Below are positions 33,141 to 41,358 of a stretch of DNA of 64,000 bases, piece by piece. The DNA lies in the NCBI RefSeq assembly GCF_003207855.1, contig NZ_NKTZ01000003.1, forward strand, positions 1 through 64,000, given 5' to 3'. Every line of letters starts with the position of its first letter. Positions within the stretch are counted from its first letter, which is position 1. Position numbers and translations under genes: made by a program. The notes under the pieces were generated by a model, which was not told the DNA's origin, searched no databases, and was given only the letters and a program-made list of their open reading frames with translations. Source of the stretch: Komagataeibacter rhaeticus (lineage in GTDB: Bacteria > Pseudomonadota > Alphaproteobacteria > Acetobacterales > Acetobacteraceae).

Positions 33141-33725
33141 ATGACAGAACACAGTATTTTTCCTGATGCATATGAAATGCTATCTGAATTTGAAACTTCT
33201 ATGTCTGATTATAGATGTCAGTTTCATTGCCCTGAAAAATACAAATCCATTCTTATGGAAATTTTCTGGCATGATTTTTCAGAACGATTCTATCCAGAGA
33301 AATGGCTACTTAGTTTTAGAGATGAATTGCAGAAAGATTTTCATTGGCCGTGGTTGGAAGAGTGCAGAAAATATTTCCGAAAAGAAGGTGCAATTCCTGA
33401 TTTGTGGGAAAGGAATAAAATATCATTAGATGGAGAAGTACCTGTTCATGTCCAATTATCGGCATTGAGTCGAACAATAACCGCCGTCTATTACGCTAGA
33501 AAGAAATATAGAAACCTTGTAAGCATTTTGACAGGTTTAGAATGGCAGGATGTATTGATTCCCTCTGGTCCCGCAGCATCTACAGTTGATGCAAAAATAG
33601 CCGAGGAAAGAAATCCAACACTTAGGTATGACCTGCTGAATAAAGGATATCTATCTGCGCCGCCTTACTATCCTTATGATCACTGCCACATACGACTGAA
33701 GAAAATTAAGAAAACTCCTTCATAA
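33141..33725 (+). CDS. AT-rich cargo gene of unknown function next to the repressor
   Basis: 194 aa, rich in Tyr, Trp, Phe and Lys, starts MTEHSIFPDAYEMLSEFETS. The base composition is clearly more AT-rich than the rest of the prophage, which suggests recent acquisition. No transmembrane segment or signal peptide is seen. The C-terminus ('APPYYPYDHCHIRLKKIKKT') is basic. It lies between the repressor and the phage end on the repressor strand and may be expressed in lysogens. Superinfection exclusion or defence is a positional guess only. Confidence 0.65.
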   Translation: MTEHSIFPDAYEMLSEFETSMSDYRCQFHCPEKYKSILMEIFWHDFSERFYPEKWLLSFRDELQKDFHWPWLEECRKYFRKEGAIPDLWERNKISLDGEVPVHVQLSALSRTITAVYYARKKYRNLVSILTGLEWQDVLIPSGPAASTVDAKIAEERNPTLRYDLLNKGYLSAPPYYPYDHCHIRLKKIKKTPS

Positions 33726-33782
33726 CGATCTGAAGGTGGTTTCATGGCTTATCTTCTTGGCTCTTTAAGAGGCCGCTAAGAT

Positions 33783-33884
33783 TGTTCAGAGCGTGCTGCC
33801 GTCTGAACATGCCACGGTTCCAGAGGGTGTGTCCCATATCCTGGAAACGCCATTTGCTTCCAGACATTTCCAAATGGCGATTTC
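33783..33884. repeat. Inverted repeats in the Mu-left-end region
   Basis: TGTTCAGA (33783-33790) and TCTGAACA (33802-33809) form an 8-base perfect dyad. Further on, GAAACGCCATTTG (33844-33856) is repeated inverted as CAAATGGCGATTTC (33871-33884) with one extra base. Both lie 130-230 bases from the phage end, the distance range of the inner MuA binding sites in Mu. Transposase binding is an inference. Confidence 0.45.
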
Positions 33885-33940
33885 GTCTTGTGGATAACTC
33901 CCCACCAGACTAGCCTGCGCTTAGAGCAACCGGCATTTCT

Positions 33941-33980
33941 CGATCCCACGGCATCCCCGCAAATCCCACGAAATCCCGGT
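33941..33980. repeat. Four helically phased ATCCC repeats near the phage end
   Basis: The pentamer ATCCC occurs at 33943, 33953, 33963 and 33973, exactly one per ten bases, within degenerate 10-base units. They lie 38-72 bases inside the phage end. Phasing at one helical turn suggests a protein bound on one DNA face, such as transposase or an end-binding host factor. Confidence 0.6.
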
Positions 33981-35146
33981 CATCCTCTACTTCCATCCTC
34001 ACTGTCCCCTTTCATCGGGTCATCGCCCACGCCCTGGGGCGAGAACTCGATCAGCAGGCGCGGCCCCTGAATGCGGTAATAGGATGATCCGTTATGCCCC
34101 GGCGCATGGGTGGTGGGGCCGCTCCAGGCAAACCATGTGCTGTCCAGCCCGTCGCGGATTTCCTTCAGGCGCGGGGCGGCATAGGCATCGTTCACAATCC
34201 CGGCCCACTGCGTGATCACGCCCATCAGCATTTCCTTCTGGGCGGCGGTCAGGGCGGAACCCTTTATGCCTTCGGGGACCAGGGTCTCACCATCATGGCC
34301 CGGCCCCTGCACCAGATCCTTCACCCCGTAGGGCAGGATGGCCTGCCTGCGCTGGCTGGCATCCAGTGCATCCAGCAGGGCGAAGGCCGTATCGTTTTCC
34401 CCTGACAGGACACGCACCGTCCTGCCCCCCGTCCGGTACAGCGCGGGCTGCGCGCCGGTCAGGGTGGGCGTCATGGTGCCGTGCACGCCATCAATGACGA
34501 TATTCAGCCCCAGATGGTGGCCGCCGAACTGGATCATCCACGGTTTTTCCGCATCGGGCTGGCCCAGTATGGCAATGGTATAGACCGCGCGGCCGGCGGC
34601 AAACGGCTCACCATCGTCAGCCAGAACCTGATCCGCGCCCATGATGTCCTGTACCTTCTGGTAGCCTGCCGGACTCAGCACCACTTCAAGCAGATGCAGC
34701 GCCGCCGCGCGCTGGGCCGCGGTCAGCTGGCCCATCCGCACCCCCGGCCGGGGCACGTCGCTTACGGGGAAGTTCGACCAGACCGCCGTGCCGTACTGTT
34801 CCCCTACAAAGCCACCGGGCGGCCCCATGCCGGGGCCACGCGCGGTGGGCGCGCTGGCCTGCGCGTCCGTGACCGGCTGTACGGGCTGGCCCGGCCCGGC
34901 CCGGCGGAAACGGGCCAGCGTGCCGGATTTTCGTGTAACAAATGGAAACTGCACCTGACTGCGGCCCGCGTCATCGAAGGTGGCCAGAAAGGCACGCGCC
35001 GCCGCCGTGACCGCGCGGGTCTGGCGGATTGCGGCCCCGTCCTCCACATTGGCCGCGGCCGGGGCCGCACGGGCCGTTACGGGGCCTGTCACGCCGGGCG
35101 CCATGGCCAGCAGCAGGCCGCCAGCCATAAAGGAAATCTTTCGCAT
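33980..35146 (-). pseudogene. DUF3500 protein gene truncated by prophage insertion
   Basis: The start at 35146 gives an export signal (MRKISFMAGGLLLAMAPGVT) and a DUF3500 body with 'FVTRKSGTLARFRRAGPGQP', 'LHLLEVVLSPAGYQKVQDIM', 'WMIQFGGHHLGLNIVIDGVH' and 'YYRIQGPRLLIEFSPQGVGD'. After 'GDDP' the frame enters phage DNA at 34014 and ends with an unrelated 12-residue tail (MKGDSEDGSRG). Family members normally continue for a few dozen residues with a conserved His-containing tail, so the product is probably impaired. DUF3500 is a family of unknown function in secreted proteins. The gene is divergent from a tannase gene. Confidence 0.85.
34015..34019. other. Presumed 5-bp target duplication at the host-phage junction (TCGGG)
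   Basis: These are the first five host bases after the phage terminal CA. Mu-type transposition duplicates five bases, and TCGGG matches the Mu target preference CYSRG in four of five positions. The second copy should precede the other phage end beyond the left window edge. Confidence 0.6.
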
Positions 35147-35339
35147 CCAGTCCCCTGCTTCATTCCATCGGGCGGGTCCATCTCGCCCCGGCGGGACTGT
35201 GCATGGCCACGGGCGCCGGATCAAGGGCTTTCCCGATGCCGCTTTTTGCGCTCACAATGCCGCCTTCCTTTACAACAGGGGCCAGCCATCCGGCGCACAA
35301 GGCTCCCCAAGACCTGCCATGCCCGATCAGGAACCCGCC

Positions 35340-36956
35340 ATGTCACAGTCCGCGCCCCTCTGTCGTCCATTCCGGCCTGCTTCCGCGCGCCGTCTTGCCC
35401 CTGTGGTGGCGGGCATGGCCGTGGCCGCGCCCCTTCTTGCCCTGACGGCCGTGGCACAGGCCCGCGCGCCGGACTGCGCCGCACTGGCCCGGCAGGCCCT
35501 GCCGGATACCACCTTCACCACCGTCGAGACCGTGGCCGCCGGTAGCTGGCAACCCCCGCAGGACCAGCTTTCCCGCATCATGTCCGCCCCCGGCATGAAC
35601 CTGGCCGGGCATGCGCGGCAGGCCGCCAATCCTGCCTTCTGCCGCGTGGCAGCGACCCTGCGCCCGTCGCCTGATTCGCAGATCCGCACCGAGATCTGGC
35701 TACCCCTTTCGGGCTGGAACGGCAAACTGCTGGGGGTCGGCAATTTCGGCTGGGCCGGATCGCTCATGTATTACGGCATGGCGACAGGTATTGCCGAAGG
35801 CTATGCCGTGGCCAGCACCGATACCGGGCATGACAGTGCCACGCCCGAGGGACAGGGCGGCCGCTTCACGCTGGGCCACCCCGAGAAGATGATTGATTAC
35901 GCCTACCGCGCCGACCACCTGATGACGGTGACGGCCAGGAAACTGGTCCGCGCGTTCTATGGTAAAAAACCCGCGCATGCCTACTGGATCGGCTGTTCGC
36001 TGGGTGGGCTGGAAGGGCTGATCGAGGCCAAGCGCTACCCTGAGGATTATGACGGCATTGTTGCGGGGGCACCGCCCAACCCGATCGTGAATTTCAATGC
36101 CGAGCAGCTCTGGGCGGGATGGATGAGCTACCACGACCCCGCGCTGCGCGTATCGCGCGACAAATTCCACCTGCTGAACGCGGCGGTGATGAATGCCTGC
36201 GCCTCCCCCGTGGGGAAAAAGCAGGGCTTCCTGGATGAGCCGGACAGGTGCGCCTTCACCCCCGAACAGCTTGAGTGCAAAGGCGGAGACACCACAAAAT
36301 GCCTGACCGCCAACGAAGTGCGCGCCGCCCGCAACATCTATCAGGGCCCGGTTGACCCCCAGACGCACCAGGTCATCTTTCCCGGCCCGGCCAAGGGCAG
36401 CGAGGATGGATTTTCCGCCGATGGCAGGGCCTTCCCCGTAGCGCTCGACCTGTTCAGATACGCCGCCTTCCAGAACCCGGACTGGGACTGGACCACCCTG
36501 AACTGGGGTACCGACATACAGGAAGCCACGCGCAGGGTCGGCCCGCTCCTGCATGTGGATGACAACCTGACCCCCTTCCTGCGCCGTGGCGGCAGGCTGC
36601 TCCTGTATATCGGCTGGAATGACGGCCATAACCCCGAACAGCTGGCCAGCTACTATCAGGCCGTGCAGCGCAACGCAGGCCCCGTGGGCGCGGATGCGGT
36701 GCGGCTGATCACCATTCCCGGCATGGGCCACTGCCAGGGCGGCGCGGGCTGCGATACGTTCAGCAAGCTGGGCGTGATTGATGACTGGGTCAGCCATGGC
36801 CATGCGCCCGAACAGGTCCTTGCCGCGCGGGTGGAAAACGGGCAGGTCGTGCGCACCCGGCCGCTCTGCGCCTGGCCCAAGGTTGCCCGCCATGATGGCC
36901 ATGGCAGCATGGATGACGCCGCAAGCTTTGCCTGTGTGGACCCCGCGGGTCAGTAA
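35340..36956 (+). CDS. Tannase/feruloyl esterase family hydrolase, exported
   Basis: 538 aa. A long signal region (MSQSAPLCRPFRPASARRLA, then 'GMAVAAPLLALTAVAQA') indicates export. The alpha/beta-hydrolase core has the nucleophile Ser in 'AYWIGCSLGGLEGLIEAKRY' (C-S-x-G-G), and the catalytic His in 'IPGMGHCQGGAGCDTF'. The two Cys beside Ser and His form the disulfide typical of tannase-family esterases. Length and the lid-region Cys pairs (CASPVG..., CAFTPEQLEC) also fit. The substrate is likely a hydroxycinnamate or gallate ester. AGGA lies seven bases before the chosen ATG. It is divergent from the DUF3500 gene. Confidence 0.88.
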   Translation: MSQSAPLCRPFRPASARRLAPVVAGMAVAAPLLALTAVAQARAPDCAALARQALPDTTFTTVETVAAGSWQPPQDQLSRIMSAPGMNLAGHARQAANPAFCRVAATLRPSPDSQIRTEIWLPLSGWNGKLLGVGNFGWAGSLMYYGMATGIAEGYAVASTDTGHDSATPEGQGGRFTLGHPEKMIDYAYRADHLMTVTARKLVRAFYGKKPAHAYWIGCSLGGLEGLIEAKRYPEDYDGIVAGAPPNPIVNFNAEQLWAGWMSYHDPALRVSRDKFHLLNAAVMNACASPVGKKQGFLDEPDRCAFTPEQLECKGGDTTKCLTANEVRAARNIYQGPVDPQTHQVIFPGPAKGSEDGFSADGRAFPVALDLFRYAAFQNPDWDWTTLNWGTDIQEATRRVGPLLHVDDNLTPFLRRGGRLLLYIGWNDGHNPEQLASYYQAVQRNAGPVGADAVRLITIPGMGHCQGGAGCDTFSKLGVIDDWVSHGHAPEQVLAARVENGQVVRTRPLCAWPKVARHDGHGSMDDAASFACVDPAGQ

Positions 36957-36982
36957 GTGTCCGGTTTAAACAATAACAGCTC

Positions 36983-37045
36983 GCCGGTGCCGCTTTTTTC
37001 AGGAAGGCGGCATCTCCTGAATATTTTTGGAAAAAGCTTCACCAA
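36983..37045. repeat. Intergenic AT/GC hairpin repeat, copy 1
   Basis: TGCCGCTTTTTT (36988-36999) and AAGGCGGCA (37004-37012) form a stem with a T/A-rich centre, followed by 'GGAAAAAGCTTCACCAA'. Similar elements occur at 39811-39846, 42041-42125 and 53008-53040. This one lies after the tannase gene and could act as a terminator. Confidence 0.6.
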
Positions 37046-37127
37046 TACCTTTCCCATGTTTTACAGATATTGCGTGGAACAGTTTTTTATGGCGAAACGG
37101 CAAAATGGAAGATGAACAGGAATTCGT

Positions 37128-38138
37128 TTATATTGTAAGTGAGAATCTGTTCATGTCATAACGGCTGGTTTTTTCATAATTTGTTATGTTGTTATAGATG
37201 ATTCCTTCCATTTCGGAATCTATTATTCTATAATGCGTGTTGTTCAGGTTCGTCAGTATGGCCCGTGTAAAGGCATAGGGGCCTGTTGTCTGGAACACAG
37301 CCTGCCTTCCCACGCCATGTATGGATTCCTCATAGAGGGCAATGTTCGCCAGGACCTGGTTGATGACTTTTTCAAGCAGCCTGTTTCCGGGCCTGCTTAT
37401 AATAAACCATTGCTGGAATTCGCCGTTTTTCGCATGGGATATTTCCGCTCCCCTGCCCCATCCGTGAAACCTGTCAGATTTTTTGGAATCCCAGCACGAT
37501 AATAGGATTTCATCCCTGTCCCTTATTATATTCGAAAATGGTTTTTCGGTCCCGGACTTCATATCCAAGTAAATCCCGCCACATTTATAAATGCACAGAT
37601 ACCTGAATAGATCCGCGCGGGCCGCGCCATAGGCGGGATGGATTTTCATATAGAAATTCAGGATTTCCCAGCCGAAATGATTATATATGAAATCATGCCT
37701 GTCTTTTTCAGAATAGAAAATATAGTCGCAATCGGTATTGACCGCCCTTATTGCGTTACTGTTTTTCTTAAACTGTTCCCGGACAAAGGAACAGGAATCC
37801 GTCTGGTGTATGATCCGTGGAATTTCACCGGATGCGCGCAGGGACGGCACCTGAAAAGGACGATACCGGTCAAAAACACGAAACCGTTCCCATCCCAGTA
37901 AATGGGGCACATGCGTGACCGAACCGTCTGGCAGTGCCGACATGAACAGGGTGCCCTTTGTAAAGGCAATCCCCGTCTGGCCAGCCAGGGGCGTGATCGC
38001 ATACCCGCAATGGACGATATCCGTTACGGACGCTATTCTTGCCTGATTTTCCTTGAAGTCGCATATGTTTGCCTGATAGATCCGACCATTATCAATGCAC
38101 AGAAATGTAAAAAAGTGCGAAACTATCATAATATCCAT
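37128..38138 (-). CDS. DXD-type sugar glycosyltransferase, AT-rich
   Basis: 336 aa. 'IPRIIHQTDSCSFVREQFK', 'AYGAARADLFRYLCIYKCGG' and 'IYLDMKSGTEKPFSNII' are the core of the OCH1/TcdA-type glycosyltransferase family (DXD motif as D-M in 'YLDMK'). A C-terminal part follows with 'ARTIL'-like ends. No signal or membrane segment is visible, so it acts in the cytoplasm on lipid-linked or surface glycans. The base composition is far more AT-rich than flanking genes, a sign of transfer. The upstream neighbour is unrelated. I chose the ATG at 38138, since a TTG two codons earlier is less likely. Confidence 0.8.
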   Translation of the reverse strand: MDIMIVSHFFTFLCIDNGRIYQANICDFKENQARIASVTDIVHCGYAITPLAGQTGIAFTKGTLFMSALPDGSVTHVPHLLGWERFRVFDRYRPFQVPSLRASGEIPRIIHQTDSCSFVREQFKKNSNAIRAVNTDCDYIFYSEKDRHDFIYNHFGWEILNFYMKIHPAYGAARADLFRYLCIYKCGGIYLDMKSGTEKPFSNIIRDRDEILLSCWDSKKSDRFHGWGRGAEISHAKNGEFQQWFIISRPGNRLLEKVINQVLANIALYEESIHGVGRQAVFQTTGPYAFTRAILTNLNNTHYRIIDSEMEGIIYNNITNYEKTSRYDMNRFSLTI

Positions 38139-38223
38139 CGTCAACTGACAATATTGACAATGTCTATATTAAACTGATTAAAAAAATTTGAACACGGCCC
38201 TGCGGGCAGGCCCGCGCCTGCCG

Positions 38224-39744
38224 TCAGTCCGCGGGCGTGGCCCGGCGCATCCTGCCCTTGCGCAGCATCAGTCCCACGATCATGAAAAAAGCCAGGCACA
38301 TGAAGCTGCCGCTCACGCTCAGGCTGGCGCTGATGGCCCCCTTGTAGGCCGCGCTGACCTGCCCGTGCAGGGCGGGCGAAAGGGCATCAAGTGCCACCAT
38401 GCCCTTTTGCAGGATGGTGGCGGCATCAATCCTGCCGGGCAGCGCGTCCAGCCGGTTCTGCAGCGTCAGCGCCATCACCCCGCCCGAAAGGGCAACACCA
38501 AGCGCACCGCCCAGCGAGCGGATGAACCCCATCATGGCGGTTGCAATGCCCAGCCGTGCGGCGGGCACGGCATTCTGGATGATGACCGTGGCATTGGGCA
38601 TGCCAATCCCCATACCAACCCCCAGGCAGCCCAGGCCGAGCAGGAAGAAGGGCGGCGCCGCACCATGGCGGGCGCACAGCGCGATCAGGGCAAGGGAGAG
38701 GAATTCAATGCCCACGCCAGTCACCAGCAGCAGTTCGTAACGCTGCGTGCGCGACGAGACATAGCCCCCCAGCACGGAACTGACCATCATCGTACCCACC
38801 TGTGGCAGCATCATCAGTCCCGATGCGGCGGGGGTCAGGCCCAGTACGAGCTGGTAGTACAGCGGCAGGAAAACCATCGACCCCATCATCGCGAACGACA
38901 TGATCCCCGTCGCCGCCACACACACGGAAAAATCGGCAATACGCAGCAGGTCAAGACTGACCAGCGGTTCCGGCGCGCGCCGCTCCTGCATGATGAACAG
39001 CGTAAAAAGCGCGATGCTTGCCCCCAGCAGCACGAATGTCAGCGGCGCGGTCCATGCCAGCGACGTGCCGACGGAATTGAACAGAAGCAGGAACCCCGCC
39101 GTGCCCCCGGCCAGCAGGGCTGCGCCCATGTAGTCGATGCGCGGCCGGTTTTCCGCCCGGCCCGCGGGCAGACCCAGCATGACCAGCGCAAAGGCCACAA
39201 GCCCGATGGGCAGGTTGACCAGAAACACCCACCGCCATGACAGGGCACTGGTCAGCACACCGCCCATGAACGGCCCGGCCACGCTGCTGACCCCGAACGC
39301 CCCCGTAAACAGCCCCTGGTAGCGACCGCGCTGCTGCGGGCTGACCATATCGCCAATAACGGTCTGGGACAGGGTCATGAGTCCCCCCGCCCCGACGCCC
39401 TGCAACCCGCGGAACACGATAAGCTGCCACATGTCCCGCGCCATGCCGCACAGCAGGGAGGACAGCAGGAAAGCCCCGATGCTGAACGCCAGCAGCGGAC
39501 GCCTGCCGAACATGTCCGACAGTTTGCCATAAAGCGGTGTGGCGATGGTGGAGGTCAGCATGAACGCCGTCACCACCCACGACATACGCGCCAGCCCCCC
39601 CAGATCGCTTACGATGGTGGGCAGCGCGGTCGAGACGATGCTCTGGTCAAGCGCGCCCATGATCATGGTCAGAATCAGGCCGGTGAAAACAAGCGGGCGC
39701 ATTGCGGGTGCTGGATGGGAATGGAGCGTGGAGGAAGGCTGCAC
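38224..39744 (-). CDS. DHA2-type multidrug exporter, 14 membrane segments (EmrB/QacA family)
   Basis: About 506 aa with 14 hydrophobic segments. Motifs of the family: 'GALDQSIVSTALPTIVSDL', 'SWVVTAFMLTSTIATPLYGK', 'LSDMFGRRPLLAFSIGAFLL' and 'GVGAGGLMTLSQTVIGDMV' with motif C-like 'FGVSSVAGPFMGGVLTS'. There is no EmrA-like adaptor next to it, so it probably works alone. I favour a GTG start at 39744, seven bases after AGGA, over a TTG at 39804 or the ATG at 39702. Confidence 0.88.
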   Translation of the reverse strand: MQPSSTLHSHPAPAMRPLVFTGLILTMIMGALDQSIVSTALPTIVSDLGGLARMSWVVTAFMLTSTIATPLYGKLSDMFGRRPLLAFSIGAFLLSSLLCGMARDMWQLIVFRGLQGVGAGGLMTLSQTVIGDMVSPQQRGRYQGLFTGAFGVSSVAGPFMGGVLTSALSWRWVFLVNLPIGLVAFALVMLGLPAGRAENRPRIDYMGAALLAGGTAGFLLLFNSVGTSLAWTAPLTFVLLGASIALFTLFIMQERRAPEPLVSLDLLRIADFSVCVAATGIMSFAMMGSMVFLPLYYQLVLGLTPAASGLMMLPQVGTMMVSSVLGGYVSSRTQRYELLLVTGVGIEFLSLALIALCARHGAAPPFFLLGLGCLGVGMGIGMPNATVIIQNAVPAARLGIATAMMGFIRSLGGALGVALSGGVMALTLQNRLDALPGRIDAATILQKGMVALDALSPALHGQVSAAYKGAISASLSVSGSFMCLAFFMIVGLMLRKGRMRRATPAD

Positions 39745-39810
39745 GAAGTTGTCCTGTACCGTCAGAAACTGTTTCAAAAAACCGGGCTTTGAAACAGGCT
39801 GCAAATCATA

Positions 39811-39846
39811 AGGAAGTTTTTGGTGAATTTTCTTGAAAAGCTTCCA
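39811..39846. repeat. Intergenic hairpin repeat, copy 2
   Basis: GGAAG...CTTCC arms (39812-39816 and 39841-39845) enclose 'TTTTTGGTGAATTTTCTTGAAAAG', quoted here only by its ends: it begins TTTTTGGTG and ends TTGAAAAG. It shares the 'TTTTTGGTGAA...AAAAGCTTC' words with copies 1 and 3. Located between the exporter start and the ferric reductase gene. Confidence 0.55.
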
Positions 39847-39907
39847 TCATCTTTTATCGACGGGTCAGTGTGAAACCCTTACCCAAAAACATAGCCACAT
39901 GGCCAGG

Positions 39908-40684
39908 CTACGGGCTGCCGACATCCCTGACCGATGCATCCGCCCGCCCCTTTACCCAGTAGCCCGCGGCCCTGATCCAGCGGGGATCAAGCCCGCGCCG
40001 GTCCAGCAGGTACTGACGCACCGCCTTGGCCACGCCGGCTTCCGCCCCCACCCATACGAAGGTACGCCGCGTCATCTCCAGCCCATCAAGGGCGGCAAGG
40101 ATGGCCCGCGCCTGATCCGCGTGCGCCATGGGGCGATGGACCCAGTGGGCCGTATGGCGGGCTGCGGTCTGGAATACCTGCTCATCCGCCGCGCCGGGCA
40201 CGGCCACGACCGTGGTGGCGCGGGCATGGGCGGGCAGTTCCTCCACCCTGCGGCCAATGGCGGGCAGCGCGGTCTCATCCCCCACAAGCAGCCAGTCCGT
40301 GGCCACGATCACCTGCGACCCCTTGGGGCCGCCTATGTCCAGCCGGTCCCCCACCCTTGCCGCCCGCGCCCACGCGGCGGCGGGGCCGCCATGATGGTTG
40401 ACGAAATCAAGGACCAGCGTGCCCGCCCCCGGGTCATACCGGCGCGGCGTGTAATCGCGCCGCACGGGCGCACCGTCCAGGCCGGGAATGAATATCTTGA
40501 TATGGTCATCGGGCGACGCGCTGGTGAAACCGGCCAGATCCGCGCCCGCAAGGGTTATGCGGATCATGTGCGGGCTCAGCCGCTCCACCGCCACCACGTC
40601 AAGGCTGCGGCGGTGCAGTTCATGGCGGACGCGGTGGATGACGGGGGCATCTGGCTGCGTGGCAGGGGTTATGGGGACATGCAT
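39908..40684 (-). CDS. yqjH: Siderophore-interacting FAD protein, YqjH-like ferric reductase
   Basis: 258 aa, reduces ferric siderophores in the cytoplasm with NADPH and FAD. The FAD-binding region is 'DYTPRRYDPGAGTLVLDFVN' (R-x-Y-T motif) followed by 'HHGGPAAAWARAARVGDRLD', and 'IGGPKGSQVIVATDWLLVGD' with 'ETALPAIGRRVEEL' is the SIP domain signature. The end 'AGYWVKGRADASV' is also typical. The start at 40684 follows AAGGA by nine bases. It is the last gene of an operon with a PadR regulator and a methyltransferase. The symbol is by similarity and context. Confidence 0.88.
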   Translation of the reverse strand: MHVPITPATQPDAPVIHRVRHELHRRSLDVVAVERLSPHMIRITLAGADLAGFTSASPDDHIKIFIPGLDGAPVRRDYTPRRYDPGAGTLVLDFVNHHGGPAAAWARAARVGDRLDIGGPKGSQVIVATDWLLVGDETALPAIGRRVEELPAHARATTVVAVPGAADEQVFQTAARHTAHWVHRPMAHADQARAILAALDGLEMTRRTFVWVGAEAGVAKAVRQYLLDRRGLDPRWIRAAGYWVKGRADASVRDVGSP

Positions 40685-40715
40685 ATGCGATTTCCTTGGC
40701 GCGGGGCCGCGCGTA

Positions 40716-41330
40716 TCAGGGCAGGAAGCGACTGACCTCGATTCCGGTGCCGACGGGCAGCATGATGCTGGACATGCCCGGCAGCGCGCGGATGGCGCGG
40801 GCATAGCGCTTCACGTCGTCTGTCCCCGGGCGGATCATGTTGTCGGCCACGATGATCGCACCGGGGCTGAGGCGGGGATAAAATGCCTCCAGACAGGGCA
40901 GGTACAGGTCTTTCCACAGGTCCACGAAGACGAAATCGACCTTTTCGCCCAGTTCACCGATCATCCGCACGGCGTCCCCCACACGGAAGTCGGTCCATGC
41001 ATCCAGCCCGGCGCGTGCCGCCATCTGTCGGGCGTGAGCGGATTTGTAACCATGCAGTTCCATGGTGGTCAGCCGCCCGCCCGTGGCCCGCGCGGCATCG
41101 GCCAGCCACAGGGTGGAATAGCCGAACGACGTGCCCAGTTCGAGCATGCGCGGGCGTTCAAGGCTGCGGGCAAGGATATTGAGCAACTGCCCGGTTTCCG
41201 GCCCGATGGCACGCATGCGCTGGTCGTGGCCGCCATCACGCCCGCCCGGCGGTTCCACCCGGGGCTGGCTGCGTTCGGCGCGCATGCGCTCGTGATAAAG
41301 GTCAAGAACCGCCATCATCCTGTCATCCAT
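40716..41330 (-). CDS. Class I SAM-dependent O-methyltransferase
   Basis: 204 aa, the COMT-like family 3 type. Motif I is 'MLELGTSFGYSTLWLADAAR', then 'TTMELHGYKSAHARQMAARA', and the metal/substrate region 'VDFVFVDLWKDLYLPCLEAF' with 'GAIIVADNMIRPGTDDVKRY'. GGGAG precedes the ATG by seven bases. It lies between the PadR regulator and the ferric reductase genes, with 28- and 31-base gaps, so it is probably co-transcribed. A catechol substrate, such as a siderophore or phenolic acid, is a guess from context. Confidence 0.82.
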   Translation of the reverse strand: MDDRMMAVLDLYHERMRAERSQPRVEPPGGRDGGHDQRMRAIGPETGQLLNILARSLERPRMLELGTSFGYSTLWLADAARATGGRLTTMELHGYKSAHARQMAARAGLDAWTDFRVGDAVRMIGELGEKVDFVFVDLWKDLYLPCLEAFYPRLSPGAIIVADNMIRPGTDDVKRYARAIRALPGMSSIMLPVGTGIEVSRFLP

Positions 41331-41358
41331 GCGCGTGCTCCCGGCTGGTTGGTGTGTG

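Larger units (their letters stand above)
1..34014 (-). mobile_element. Mu-like transposable prophage (incomplete at the left window edge)
   Basis: The gene order from repressor, Ner, MuA, MuB, GemA and Mor through terminase, portal, gpF, gpG, protease, capsid, sheath, tube, tape measure and gp43-gp48 follows phage Mu. The whole element is inverted, so the Mu left (early) end lies on the right. The right boundary is placed at the CA dinucleotide 34013-34014, because host DUF3500 coding sequence stops matching its family just there and Mu-type elements end in TG...CA. The other end lies beyond position 1, since the tail fibre gene is still open at the edge. All expected structural genes are intact, so the prophage may be inducible. 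Confidence 0.93.

Noticed and set aside
33941-33980. Possible CRISPR array
   Set aside because: The repeat unit is only ten bases with no spacers. It is better explained as phased binding sites at the phage end.
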